From the NCBI RefSeq assembly GCF_016862955.1, contig NZ_BONY01000038.1, positions 1 through 64,000 of the forward strand: DNA of 64,000 bases, read 5' to 3'. The stretch is from Rhizocola hellebori (GTDB lineage: Bacteria; Actinomycetota; Actinomycetes; Mycobacteriales; Micromonosporaceae). The first letter of the stretch is position 1. Each line of letters begins with the position of its first letter. Positions 53,059 through 61,928 of the stretch are shown here, in pieces. The notes beneath the pieces were generated by a model. It did no database searches. It was not told the DNA's origin and saw only the letters and a program-made list of their open reading frames with translations. A program made the position numbers and the translations under genes.

Positions 53059-56000
53059 TCACTTCTTCCCAGCCCTCGTCCAAGGGAGACCGAGGAAATC
53101 ATCGATGAAATCTTGGGGCGTCATCGGTTCGGTTGGGTATATCGTATGGTGCGTTGGTGGCTGTCCGGAACCCGGTAGCACATCCTCTCCATCGGCGACG
53201 ACTCCGAATCCCCTCGGCAATCGTGTGCCCCCTGGAATGACGTGATACGGACCCGACAAGGGCGCATGGGCAGGATCACCGAAAGTCGAAGCGCCCAAGG
53301 GCGATGGCCCCGACTGTGGAATCACCATTCCGTCATCACCAACGTGGAAATCAATACCCTCTCGCGGAGCCCGTGGACCCGACGCATTTCCAAATGCATG
53401 TAGATTGGTTGGTGTCTCTCCGCTGTGCTTGTAACCGCCCTTCACCAGGGCCTTGAGCCCCTGTCCCGCAGCCACGACAGTCGTGACCGTGTACGCGAAG
53501 TCGGCACTGGCTACGGTTGCGTGTTCGGCGGCGGCTTGCCAATCGCCGGACTTGGCGTCGTCGATGGCGCGGCTGCCTTCCACGATCATTTCTTGGACCG
53601 TGGTGATCGGACTGATCAGGGCCTGGATGGACATCGAAGCGCTGTACATCTGCCAATCGAAGTAGGCCTGACCGATGGACTTCTCGCCATTGATGACGGC
53701 TTCGTACTGCGACTTGGTCTGCTGATACATGCCGGTGACCATCGACCAAGCTCCCTCAATGGGAGCACTGTTGACCCGCCGCCAACCGTTGAAGAGGCCC
53801 CGGCCAATGGATTCCAAGACCGGCCTGGTGACGGCGCCTTTTTCGCTCGCTTCCTTCTTCAAGGCGCCGGAGGGGTCGCTATTGATGACGGGTGAGGCGT
53901 TGGCGTAGCTGTAGGCGTGCCACTGCTGCGGATCGGTGAGGTCCATGATGGGGTCGACGGAGATGAAGCGGCCCAGACCGGGGTCGTATTCGCGGGCGCC
54001 GAGGTGGGTCAGGCCGGTGTCGTCTTTGGTGCCGTTGACGAAACCTTTGGAGCCAAGCCAACCCGACGGCTGTGGGCCACGAGGCTCGCCGTAGGGCAGG
54101 AAGCGGCGGCGGGCGACGGTGAGGGTGATCGCGTCGATCTGGACTGTGGATGAGGCTTGGTGGTTGGCGAACACCCATTTGAGGCCGGTGGCGTCGCGCA
54201 CGGCGGTGCCGTAGTGGCGGCGGCCGAGGGGGTCGGCGGTGCCGAGCTTTTCCAGCTCGGTGCCGTCGGGCAGGTAGAGGGTCTTCTTGGTGGGGGCGGA
54301 CGAGACTAGGCGGCGGCCGGACGGGTCGTAGACGTAGGTGGTGGTGACCCCAGTGTCGGTGAGGCTGGCTAGGTGGCCCTCTTTGTCCCAGGTCAGCGTT
54401 TGCGCAGCGCCGGTGTCGGTGGTCCGCGAAAGAGTGTTGCCGGACGGGTCATAGGTGAAGGTGCGGGTCGGTGACGCGAGCGGGCCGGTGGAGGTGATCT
54501 GCTTGACCTGGTGCGGTTTGACCGCGCCGGCAGCGCCGACCTGGTAGGTCCAAGCGGAGTCACCTGCGGTGGGATTCTTGTCGGTCTGGGTGAGCCGGTT
54601 GCCCACGCTGTCGAAGGTCCATTGCCGCCAGTAGGGATCGCTGCCGGCACGTTGCGGGGTAACGCATCCGGCGCCAATGCTGGGCTGGACCCACGATTCG
54701 GTGAGGCGGCGCAGATAGTCGTAGCGGAAGCACTCGGCTTGGTCGCGGACACCTTCGCTATAGGTGGCGGCGAACACGATGTTCCCGACTCGGTCGTATC
54801 CGTAGTCAATGCCGTGGCGCATGAGGCCGAAGTCGCCGACCGTGGTTGGGGACTCGGTGTACACACTCTGGGCCTGGAGGCGGCGGAAGGTGGGGTCGAA
54901 CTGATTGGTGAGCTTGACCTGCTTGCCGACGGCACCGAGGCGCTGTTCGACAATCAAACCCTCATAGTCGTGCACCGTGTCGGCGACGTACACCGCCTGC
55001 CCGGAGCTGACGGTGTCAGGCATGCCCTGGTCGGTGTAGGTGTAGGTGAGGGTCTCGGCGGGCAGGCCACCGACGCCGGGAAGAGCGACTGTCGCGGGCG
55101 TGCCGTCTGAGCGGAAGGTGCGGTTCACCTGATAGCTCAGGGTGGCGCCGCCGGCGCCAAAACCGGGGATCGTGTCGATAGTGGACAGCGGCCGGTAGCC
55201 GTCGTCGTACGAGGTGACAGCGGAGGTGTAGGTGTCGGTCCCCTGGAAGCGCGACGCGGAGGTGAGCTGGCCCTTGGCCAGGGTGTCGTAGGTGGATGAC
55301 GCCAGGACAGGCCCGGTGGCGGTGTCGGCGCGCTGGATCGTCTTGCGGCCCAACAGGTCGTATTCGAAGAAGAGGCGCTGGCCGCGAGCGTCGGTCGTCG
55401 ACGTGGCCTGGCCCGCATCGTCGTACGCGGTGGAGGAGATGCCCGCGTCGGGGTCGGTGGTTTCGGTTTTGCGGCCCAGCAGGTCGTATTTGTTGACCCA
55501 CTGGTTGTTAGCTGGGTCGGTCATCGACGTGAGCCGGCTCAGCCGGTCGTACCCGTAGAGGGTTTTGGCAAAGGTGCCGCTCAAAGAGCCCGACTGATAC
55601 TGCCGCTTCTCGATGACGTTGCCCCGGACATCAGACAGGTCTTGGGTGGCGGTGCCTCCGGTTGGCGGCACCGTGCCAATGCGGTCGCCGTCGTAGAAGG
55701 TGGTGCTGTCGAATTGGAAGACGTTGGCGTTGTAGATCTGGTCCTTGGTCTTGCGCCCCAGCGTGTCGTAGACGAAGCGCAGCTGCCGTGGAACGTCGAT
55801 GTCGGAGAACGCCACGATTTGCGCGGCCGGGCCGGAGGATCCGTTGTAGAAGGTGGTTTGCTTCGCCGTCAGGCCTCGCCCGTCGTAGCGGGTGTCGGTG
55901 ATGGTGCGTTTCCCATCGGGCGCGGTGGACTGCGTCTGCCGCGGGCGGAGCCGACCGTCGAAGATGTCGTAGGACGAGATCTGGTTTCCGTTGGGGCCCA

Positions 56001-59000
56001 GCGTCTGCGTCTGAACCCAGCTCGGATTGGCCAGCAGGTAGGTGTATTGCCGGTTGGGTGTGCCCGCGGTGGATCTGTTGTCGAGCCACACCTTGGCCAG
56101 TCGGCCCAGCGGGTCATAGGTGGCGGTGGTGGCCTTGCCGTTGATGTCGGTCGCCGATTTGGTGGTGCCGTGACCGGGCTCGAGCGCGGTGGTGGTGACC
56201 CAGCCTGCGCCCATCGGGCCGGTGACGGTGAAAGAGGTGATCGGCGCGCCGGAGGCCGGGGTGTAGGCGGTAGAAGTCTTACGGTTCAGGGCGTCGAAGG
56301 AGTCGAGCACGCGGCCATGGCTGTCGTAGACGTTGCGGGTGGTCTGCGTCCAGGCCTTGACGCCACCCACCACAGACGACAGCAGGTTGGATCTGGTGGG
56401 CAGCCCCAGAGTGGGTGCGGTGTCGGACGTCGCGCCGTCGTAGAAGACATGGGTGCCGCCAAGGTAGTCGGCGTCGGTGGGGGTGGTGGCACAAGTGGTG
56501 GTGATGGTCTCCTTGGCCGTGTTGATCAGGTAGGAGGTGAGATTCCGGTTGTAGTCGGTGTGGGTGCAGGTGTCGTCGGAGGCGATGGCCATGTCGGCGT
56601 AGTTGCGTGCGTCCACCGGCAGGCCGTATGAGTCGTAGGTGGTGTCAGCGTTGGTCCACCGCCACGAGGACGTGGCCGCGATCTGGGTGCGGGCCTTGGT
56701 GTTGGTCTCGCGGGTCTGGTAGGCGCGCAGATCCTGCCCGCCGGGGGCCGGGGTGGACCGGGTGCCGGTGAGGGTCTGCGTGTAGGTGTGAATGGTGGAG
56801 GCCAGCACCGTGCTCGGCCCGTCGAGCGTGAACTCCTCGCGCGGCTGCCCGCCCAGGCTGAGCGCGTCGGTGATTTGGTGAGCGAATTGCTGAGTGGCTC
56901 CGGCGTTGCAGTCCCAGATGGCGAGCTGAGTGCCGTGTGCCGGCGGGCTGAGCGCGTCGAGGCAGCGGCCGGACTGCGGATTCTTCAAAGTCCCGTCAGC
57001 TTGCGCCACCCAGATCTGCGCCCCGGTGTTGTTGCACGTATACAGCTGGACAAGCGACCCGTTGGCGGTGCCGCTGCTCGCGACGTCCAAGCATTTGCCG
57101 CTGACCGGGTTCTTCAGGCTCGACCCGGAGGATTGGTAGGTCCATTGCTGCGAGGCGGGGCCGTAGCACGTCCACGTCGCGACCATGCTTTGGTCGGCCG
57201 TCCCGAGCGCGTCGATGCAGCGACGGCTCTGCGGGGAGAAGACCGTGCCGGCCGGGGATTGCTGCCACACCTGGCTCCACACGCCCAGGCAGTCCCAAAT
57301 GGCCAGCAGGGTCCCGTTGGCCAACCCCCACCCGGTGGTGATCAGGCAGCGCCCGGAGATCAGGTTACGCAGCGAACCGTCGGGTTGGTAGACCCAGGTC
57401 TGGGCGGTGCCGCCGGTGCAATCACGAATCTGCACGGCGGAGCTGTTGGCGGTACCCATGGCTTGCAGGCACCGATTGGAGTTGAGGTTCTTGAAGGTGA
57501 GGGTGTCCAGGTTGTAGCGCCATTGCTGACTGCCGTAGCCGTGGCAGTCCCAAAGGTGCACCGCGGTGCCGTTGGCAGCGCTGCCACCGACGGTGTCCCA
57601 GCATCGGCCACCGACGCTGCCAATGGCGCCGGTCTGGCCGGGAACGGTGATCGGCACGGTGAGGTAGGAGGTTCGCGACTCCCACGCCATGGCCTGGTTG
57701 TCCACCGTCGCCAGGCTGTCGCCGTGCAATCCGCGATAGAACAGTTTCTTGGACACGGTTTGAACGCCACCAGCCGGGCCGTGGGTGGTGGTGACTTCGT
57801 TGTACCCGCGCCATTGTGACCATGTTCGGTAGGCGAGCAGGCTGGTCTCGTTGTAGTCGTGTGCCCACAGCGAGGTGTCGGTCCCCGCGCCCACGGTGTA
57901 GCTGTAGGACCATGTCTCGTCTGGCGCGTTCACCGGCGACAGGTCGACCTCAGTGACCTCGGTGGCGACGTATTTGTGGAACCAGCCGTAGCCCGGGGAG
58001 GCCTGGGCGGGTTTGTAGAACTGCGGGAAGCAGCGGAACGGATTGAAGCCAGGAGCGGGCTTGAGCGATCGCAACGGGCAGTCCTGCACCGAATAACTGA
58101 CCAGAGTCTGGCCACCTACACCGTTGTTGATGGATCGCAACCGGTAGTGCATGTATGGTGCCACGCCGATGTCGTTGCCCCAGTCCACCCTGTTTGCCAT
58201 GAGCACGCCGCCGAAGCTGATCGTCGGCTCGGCCAAAGCGGTGACGTCGTCTTCGGCGTAGCCGACGTGGGTCAGCGTCTGCAGCCACAGGTTGGGTGAG
58301 GTGTCCGCCACACCCGTGGGCAAGATGTTGTCGCCGGTCGATGGGTAGTCGTGGCCGAGATTCCACTGGTCGACCCGGCGCATGCCCGAGCCATCGGCCT
58401 TGCGCACCTGAGTGGTGACCGAGGCGAGCCGGTACGGGTTCCAGAAGGAGGGCGAGGTCTGCGAGGGGCACGAGGCCTGTGCGCAGTGCAGATCCCATGG
58501 CGTGTCAGGGAAGTCGGCGCTGCCCACCACACACGCGCCCTGACAGCGGTATGCCTTGGTGAAGATCACGCGCTGTGGCGGCAGGCCCGAACCCTCCGAA
58601 CCGGCGCGGGTGCCGTAGTCGATGTGGTCCAGGGTGGAGTGGATGTCATAGGCGACGGTCTGCAGGTTGCCATTGAAGCCATAGTTGCCTGTGAACTTGG
58701 TGTAGAAGTAGGTCATCGAGTTGCCGCGGAGGTCGATCACGTAGTCGAGGTTCCAGCGGTAGCCCTGGAGACACCACGTGTTGGCCGCGCACGGCTCACC
58801 CGGGTTGTTGCCCCACACCGGGACCCGCTGCACCGAGTCGGTGGTTTGCGGATCGGTCGGATAGCGCTTGTGTTTGCCGAAGAAGTACTGGGTGCCGTCC
58901 AGCGTGGTGACCCGCCAGTATTCCCCGTCGTCGTCGCCGTTGCCGTTGCTCATATCGAAGAGCTGCTCGATGCGCAGCGAGCCGTCGTCGTCGGTCTTCC

Positions 59001-60078
59001 ACACGCCGGTCGCGTTGTCGCGCACCAGCTTGTAGGAGCGGCCGGCGAAGGTCATGGTGGCGTTGTAGCCGGAGAACCAGCACAGGTCGCCGACGTTGCT
59101 GGTGCCGCCGTCCTGCGCGCACGACCGGTACGACCGCTCGATGTAGCCGGTGCTCAGGTCCCACCCCTCGCCCACCCACGAGGCTTGGCCGTTGGCCGCG
59201 AGGGTTTGGCCGTCGACTCCGCCCGAGTCGTAGGCGATGGCGAGCTCGGGCGCGGGCCCGCCCAAGCTCGCCGGCGCCTTCAGCGGATAGCGCCACGAGA
59301 AACTGCCACCCTGGCTTCCGGCCGACCACGAATACGCCGGTGACAACGACGATGCCTCGAACGTCGCGCCCGGCGAACTCGCCCCCGATATCACGGCCAT
59401 CACCAGCGGGCCTGCCCCGGCAGTGAGAGTCAGGTCGCTCGACAACCACCCAGAACGGTTGACCGAAGGCAGTTCCTGTTGGGTCTGGCACTCCCGCTCC
59501 GTCGGTGTGCGCAGGGCGCAGCCGGGCAGGGCCACGAGCCGAAGCCGGTGCCCATAGTCGCCGCCGAACAGCTCGGCGAAGGCGCTGTAATCGACCGCGA
59601 GGGTCAGCCCGCCGCCGGCATCTTCGGTGTCGACCTGCGACACCGACAGCACCGCACCGGACACGCCTGCGGCAGCCGCCACCTTGTGGTCGGCGACCTC
59701 CACCCGCACTCGGGCCGGGCCGGACACGAAGTCACCGGGCCTGTTCCGCGCCTCGGTGAGGATGTCTGCCCCCTCACCGATTCTGGCGGTGACGGTGAGC
59801 GGCAGACCGCCCACCGTCACCGGTTGGCCGGAGGTAGTCAGCACCTCGGCCGAGCCCGCCTGCGGCAGCAGGCGGCGGGTGGCCACGGCACGCGACGCGG
59901 TGTCGGACGGCGACGGCGCTGCGGCGCGCGGTTTGCCGACCCCCACCGGTGTCGACACCTGTGGTGGAGCCGACGGCTCCGCCCGTATCTGTTCGGCCAG
60001 CGCGGGCGGCCCTGGGAGAAGGGACAGCACGAGGACGGCGACAGCGAGACTGACGGCGCGGCGACCGATCGACAACAT
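53059..60078 (-). CDS. Giant secreted RHS polymorphic toxin with internal ricin-type lectin domains
   Basis: 2339 residues. Signal peptide (about 1-28, ending ALA); N-terminal SpvB/TcdB-like region (about 220-470: SWRYPLKAP, AIAYDSGGVDGQT); two ricin B-type beta-trefoils (about 815-1070) with six QxW-like motifs (SQQW, AQTW, SQVW, SQQW, AQIW, TQQF); many YD repeats (about 1150-1950); and the RHS core end with LTHLGAREYDPGLGRFISVDP and NSDPSG near 2070. The last 270 residues are a variable tip: a helical linker, then a compact domain (HVIPGGTRLPRGFGVVADG, THHTIYP) that I cannot name. RHS shells encapsulate a C-terminal toxin released after self-cleavage. ATG 60078 (MLSIGRRAV) gives a proper signal peptide. 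The next gene is the presumed immunity protein. Confidence 0.9.
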   Translation of the reverse strand: MLSIGRRAVSLAVAVLVLSLLPGPPALAEQIRAEPSAPPQVSTPVGVGKPRAAAPSPSDTASRAVATRRLLPQAGSAEVLTTSGQPVTVGGLPLTVTARIGEGADILTEARNRPGDFVSGPARVRVEVADHKVAAAAGVSGAVLSVSQVDTEDAGGGLTLAVDYSAFAELFGGDYGHRLRLVALPGCALRTPTERECQTQQELPSVNRSGWLSSDLTLTAGAGPLVMAVISGASSPGATFEASSLSPAYSWSAGSQGGSFSWRYPLKAPASLGGPAPELAIAYDSGGVDGQTLAANGQASWVGEGWDLSTGYIERSYRSCAQDGGTSNVGDLCWFSGYNATMTFAGRSYKLVRDNATGVWKTDDDGSLRIEQLFDMSNGNGDDDGEYWRVTTLDGTQYFFGKHKRYPTDPQTTDSVQRVPVWGNNPGEPCAANTWCLQGYRWNLDYVIDLRGNSMTYFYTKFTGNYGFNGNLQTVAYDIHSTLDHIDYGTRAGSEGSGLPPQRVIFTKAYRCQGACVVGSADFPDTPWDLHCAQASCPSQTSPSFWNPYRLASVTTQVRKADGSGMRRVDQWNLGHDYPSTGDNILPTGVADTSPNLWLQTLTHVGYAEDDVTALAEPTISFGGVLMANRVDWGNDIGVAPYMHYRLRSINNGVGGQTLVSYSVQDCPLRSLKPAPGFNPFRCFPQFYKPAQASPGYGWFHKYVATEVTEVDLSPVNAPDETWSYSYTVGAGTDTSLWAHDYNETSLLAYRTWSQWRGYNEVTTTHGPAGGVQTVSKKLFYRGLHGDSLATVDNQAMAWESRTSYLTVPITVPGQTGAIGSVGGRCWDTVGGSAANGTAVHLWDCHGYGSQQWRYNLDTLTFKNLNSNRCLQAMGTANSSAVQIRDCTGGTAQTWVYQPDGSLRNLISGRCLITTGWGLANGTLLAIWDCLGVWSQVWQQSPAGTVFSPQSRRCIDALGTADQSMVATWTCYGPASQQWTYQSSGSSLKNPVSGKCLDVASSGTANGSLVQLYTCNNTGAQIWVAQADGTLKNPQSGRCLDALSPPAHGTQLAIWDCNAGATQQFAHQITDALSLGGQPREEFTLDGPSTVLASTIHTYTQTLTGTRSTPAPGGQDLRAYQTRETNTKARTQIAATSSWRWTNADTTYDSYGLPVDARNYADMAIASDDTCTHTDYNRNLTSYLINTAKETITTTCATTPTDADYLGGTHVFYDGATSDTAPTLGLPTRSNLLSSVVGGVKAWTQTTRNVYDSHGRVLDSFDALNRKTSTAYTPASGAPITSFTVTGPMGAGWVTTTALEPGHGTTKSATDINGKATTATYDPLGRLAKVWLDNRSTAGTPNRQYTYLLANPSWVQTQTLGPNGNQISSYDIFDGRLRPRQTQSTAPDGKRTITDTRYDGRGLTAKQTTFYNGSSGPAAQIVAFSDIDVPRQLRFVYDTLGRKTKDQIYNANVFQFDSTTFYDGDRIGTVPPTGGTATQDLSDVRGNVIEKRQYQSGSLSGTFAKTLYGYDRLSRLTSMTDPANNQWVNKYDLLGRKTETTDPDAGISSTAYDDAGQATSTTDARGQRLFFEYDLLGRKTIQRADTATGPVLASSTYDTLAKGQLTSASRFQGTDTYTSAVTSYDDGYRPLSTIDTIPGFGAGGATLSYQVNRTFRSDGTPATVALPGVGGLPAETLTYTYTDQGMPDTVSSGQAVYVADTVHDYEGLIVEQRLGAVGKQVKLTNQFDPTFRRLQAQSVYTESPTTVGDFGLMRHGIDYGYDRVGNIVFAATYSEGVRDQAECFRYDYLRRLTESWVQPSIGAGCVTPQRAGSDPYWRQWTFDSVGNRLTQTDKNPTAGDSAWTYQVGAAGAVKPHQVKQITSTGPLASPTRTFTYDPSGNTLSRTTDTGAAQTLTWDKEGHLASLTDTGVTTTYVYDPSGRRLVSSAPTKKTLYLPDGTELEKLGTADPLGRRHYGTAVRDATGLKWVFANHQASSTVQIDAITLTVARRRFLPYGEPRGPQPSGWLGSKGFVNGTKDDTGLTHLGAREYDPGLGRFISVDPIMDLTDPQQWHAYSYANASPVINSDPSGALKKEASEKGAVTRPVLESIGRGLFNGWRRVNSAPIEGAWSMVTGMYQQTKSQYEAVINGEKSIGQAYFDWQMYSASMSIQALISPITTVQEMIVEGSRAIDDAKSGDWQAAAEHATVASADFAYTVTTVVAAGQGLKALVKGGYKHSGETPTNLHAFGNASGPRAPREGIDFHVGDDGMVIPQSGPSPLGASTFGDPAHAPLSGPYHVIPGGTRLPRGFGVVADGEDVLPGSGQPPTHHTIYPTEPMTPQDFIDDFLGLPWTRAGKK

Positions 60079-60265
60079 GCCATGCAAGTTAAGAAAGTCC
60101 ACTCCGGACGCCCAAGGAATGTGCGGCAGTTTGCTCGCAATCAGCGAGGTCTCTCGATGAATAGATCTTGTGTGAGCAAACCCAAGCAAATCTCTTGAGA
60201 TCAGGTCGACTAGGCAGGCAGACTCGGGGTAAACCGCTCATCGGCTCAAACCCACGGAGGACAAA

Positions 60266-60481
60266 GTGACGCTGCACCTGCTTGGCAAGGACCCGAAGAG
60301 CCAGAACGGCGGCTCGCCGACCGTCTTTTATGACGACGAGCGCGATGCCTACGTGCTGCAGGGTTTCAAGATCCTCGACGCAGAGCGGCTGTCGCAAATC
60401 GACGTTCCCGACCATGAGACGCTGATCGAGTTCCCGAAGCGGATGATGCAGTTCTTCCCGGAGGTCTCGCATGACGCCTGA
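60266..60481 (+). CDS. Small protein upstream of DUF6879 gene
   Basis: 71 residues starting GTG with GGAGGA upstream, of the short actinobacterial type often found before DUF6879 genes (GKDPKSQNGGSPTVFYDDERDAYVLQGF, ETLIEFPKRMMQFF). Overlaps the next gene by 11 bases. Function unknown; probably a partner of the following XRE-type regulator. Confidence 0.75.
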   Translation: MTLHLLGKDPKSQNGGSPTVFYDDERDAYVLQGFKILDAERLSQIDVPDHETLIEFPKRMMQFFPEVSHDA

Positions 60482-60989
60482 GTCCGCCATAGACAGAGGG
60501 CTGCGCTCTTGCCGCCAGTCCGCGATGCACCTGGAAATGCGCGACGGCTATATGCTCGACGACCCCGACCTCGCCAAATGGCGACGAGGTTACCGGCACG
60601 ACCCAGAAGATCGAGCGTCGTGGTGGCGGCCCTGGCTCGATCTCATCGCGAACACCACGGCCCGGGGGGTGTCTGTCCGCCGGGCCAGGGTGGTGTCCGA
60701 GCCGATCAGTGAATACATCCGCTTCGAATATGACGTCGCGTTCACCAACGTCGAGGCCGGCGAGAGTCTGCGCTGGCTGCCTCGCCGCCAGGTCATCGAC
60801 ATCGCCTTACCCGGCAACGATTTCTGGCTCTTCGATCACGAGGTGCTCGTGATCAACCACTTCAGCGGCGACGGCGACTGGATAGAAGCGGAAACCATAG
60901 CCAACCCCGACGTGGTGAGGCTCTGTGCCTACGCTTTCGAGGCGGTCTGGGATAGAGCGATTCCGCACGAGAAATACCAGCCAGTCTGA
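60471..60989 (+). CDS. DUF6879 family protein
   Basis: 172 residues matching the DUF6879 pattern (ISEYIRFEYDVAFTNVEAGESLRWLPRR, LPGNDFWLFDHEVLVINHFSGDG). These small proteins of unknown biochemistry occur in actinomycetes beside XRE/DUF5753 regulators. Overlaps the 71-residue gene and is followed 7 bases later by the regulator, so all three are one operon. Confidence 0.82.
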   Translation: MTPESAIDRGLRSCRQSAMHLEMRDGYMLDDPDLAKWRRGYRHDPEDRASWWRPWLDLIANTTARGVSVRRARVVSEPISEYIRFEYDVAFTNVEAGESLRWLPRRQVIDIALPGNDFWLFDHEVLVINHFSGDGDWIEAETIANPDVVRLCAYAFEAVWDRAIPHEKYQPV

Positions 60990-60996
60990 CGTCGCA

Positions 60997-61848
60997 ATGG
61001 CTCTACCGTCATCCAGCGCCCAGCACGCGTTGGAGCTTCTCGGCTCACGGCTACGCGAGTTGCGGCTGTCCGCTGGGCTGTCCGGGCGAGACCTGGGAAG
61101 GCTGACGGGATGGCACTCCTCCAAGGTCAGCAAGATTGAGTACGGCCGCCAGGCACCATCGGTCGCCGACGTGCACGCCTGGTGCCTGCATTGTGGCGCC
61201 GAGAGATTCACCTCGGAGCTGACCGCGTCGCTGCACGCCGTGGAAGGGATGTTCCTCGAATGGCAACGCCTCGAAGGCAGCGGGCTGCGCAAGTCGAATG
61301 AGGCGGAGGCCAGGGTGTGGGAAAGGACGAAGCGCTTCCGGATCTATTCGTCGACGGTCATTCCCGGGCCGCTGCAAACCGGGCCGTATATCGGGGCGGT
61401 GTTGCGATCGCTGCAGCGCCAGCGCCAGTTTCCCGATGCGGATATCGACGAGACGGTCCAGGTGCGCCTTGACAAACAAAAAGTGGTTTACAAGCCGGGC
61501 AACAGCTTCGCCATCGTGATCGAGGAAAGCGTGTTGCGGGCGCCGATCGGGGGTGCGGAGGTGATGGCCGCGCAACTGGGCTACCTCCTCGAGGCGATCG
61601 CGCTGCCGGCCATCTCGCTGGGCATCATTCCGCTGGACACCGATCGCAGCTCGATCTGGACAGCGGAAGCCTTCTGGATGTTCGACGACAGCCGGGTAAC
61701 GGTCGAGCTGGTCTCGGGCTATCTGACGATCACGCAGCCGCACGAGATCGCGCTCTACCGCGATGCCTTCAGCCGCTACACAGAGCAGGCGGTCTTCGGC
61801 GCCAAGGCCCGCTCCTTCATCGCCGCAGCCATCGCCGCCACCGCCTAG
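60997..61848 (+). CDS. XRE-family regulator with DUF5753 domain
   Basis: 283 residues: an N-terminal helix-turn-helix (about 10-70: LRELRLSAGLSGRDLGRLTGWHSSKVSKIEYGRQAPS) and a C-terminal DUF5753 domain (about 95-275: FRIYSSTVIPGPLQTGPYIGAVL, VIEESVLRAPIGG). Typical developmental/secondary-metabolism regulators of actinomycetes. ATG 60997 follows the DUF6879 stop closely. Confidence 0.93.
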   Translation: MALPSSSAQHALELLGSRLRELRLSAGLSGRDLGRLTGWHSSKVSKIEYGRQAPSVADVHAWCLHCGAERFTSELTASLHAVEGMFLEWQRLEGSGLRKSNEAEARVWERTKRFRIYSSTVIPGPLQTGPYIGAVLRSLQRQRQFPDADIDETVQVRLDKQKVVYKPGNSFAIVIEESVLRAPIGGAEVMAAQLGYLLEAIALPAISLGIIPLDTDRSSIWTAEAFWMFDDSRVTVELVSGYLTITQPHEIALYRDAFSRYTEQAVFGAKARSFIAAAIAATA

Positions 61849-61928
61849 CACCGCCACCGAATCCGCGATGATCTTCCGCCGCCCCGAAGACCTCATGGGG
61901 GTAGACGCCGCCGCGAAGACCCACGCGG

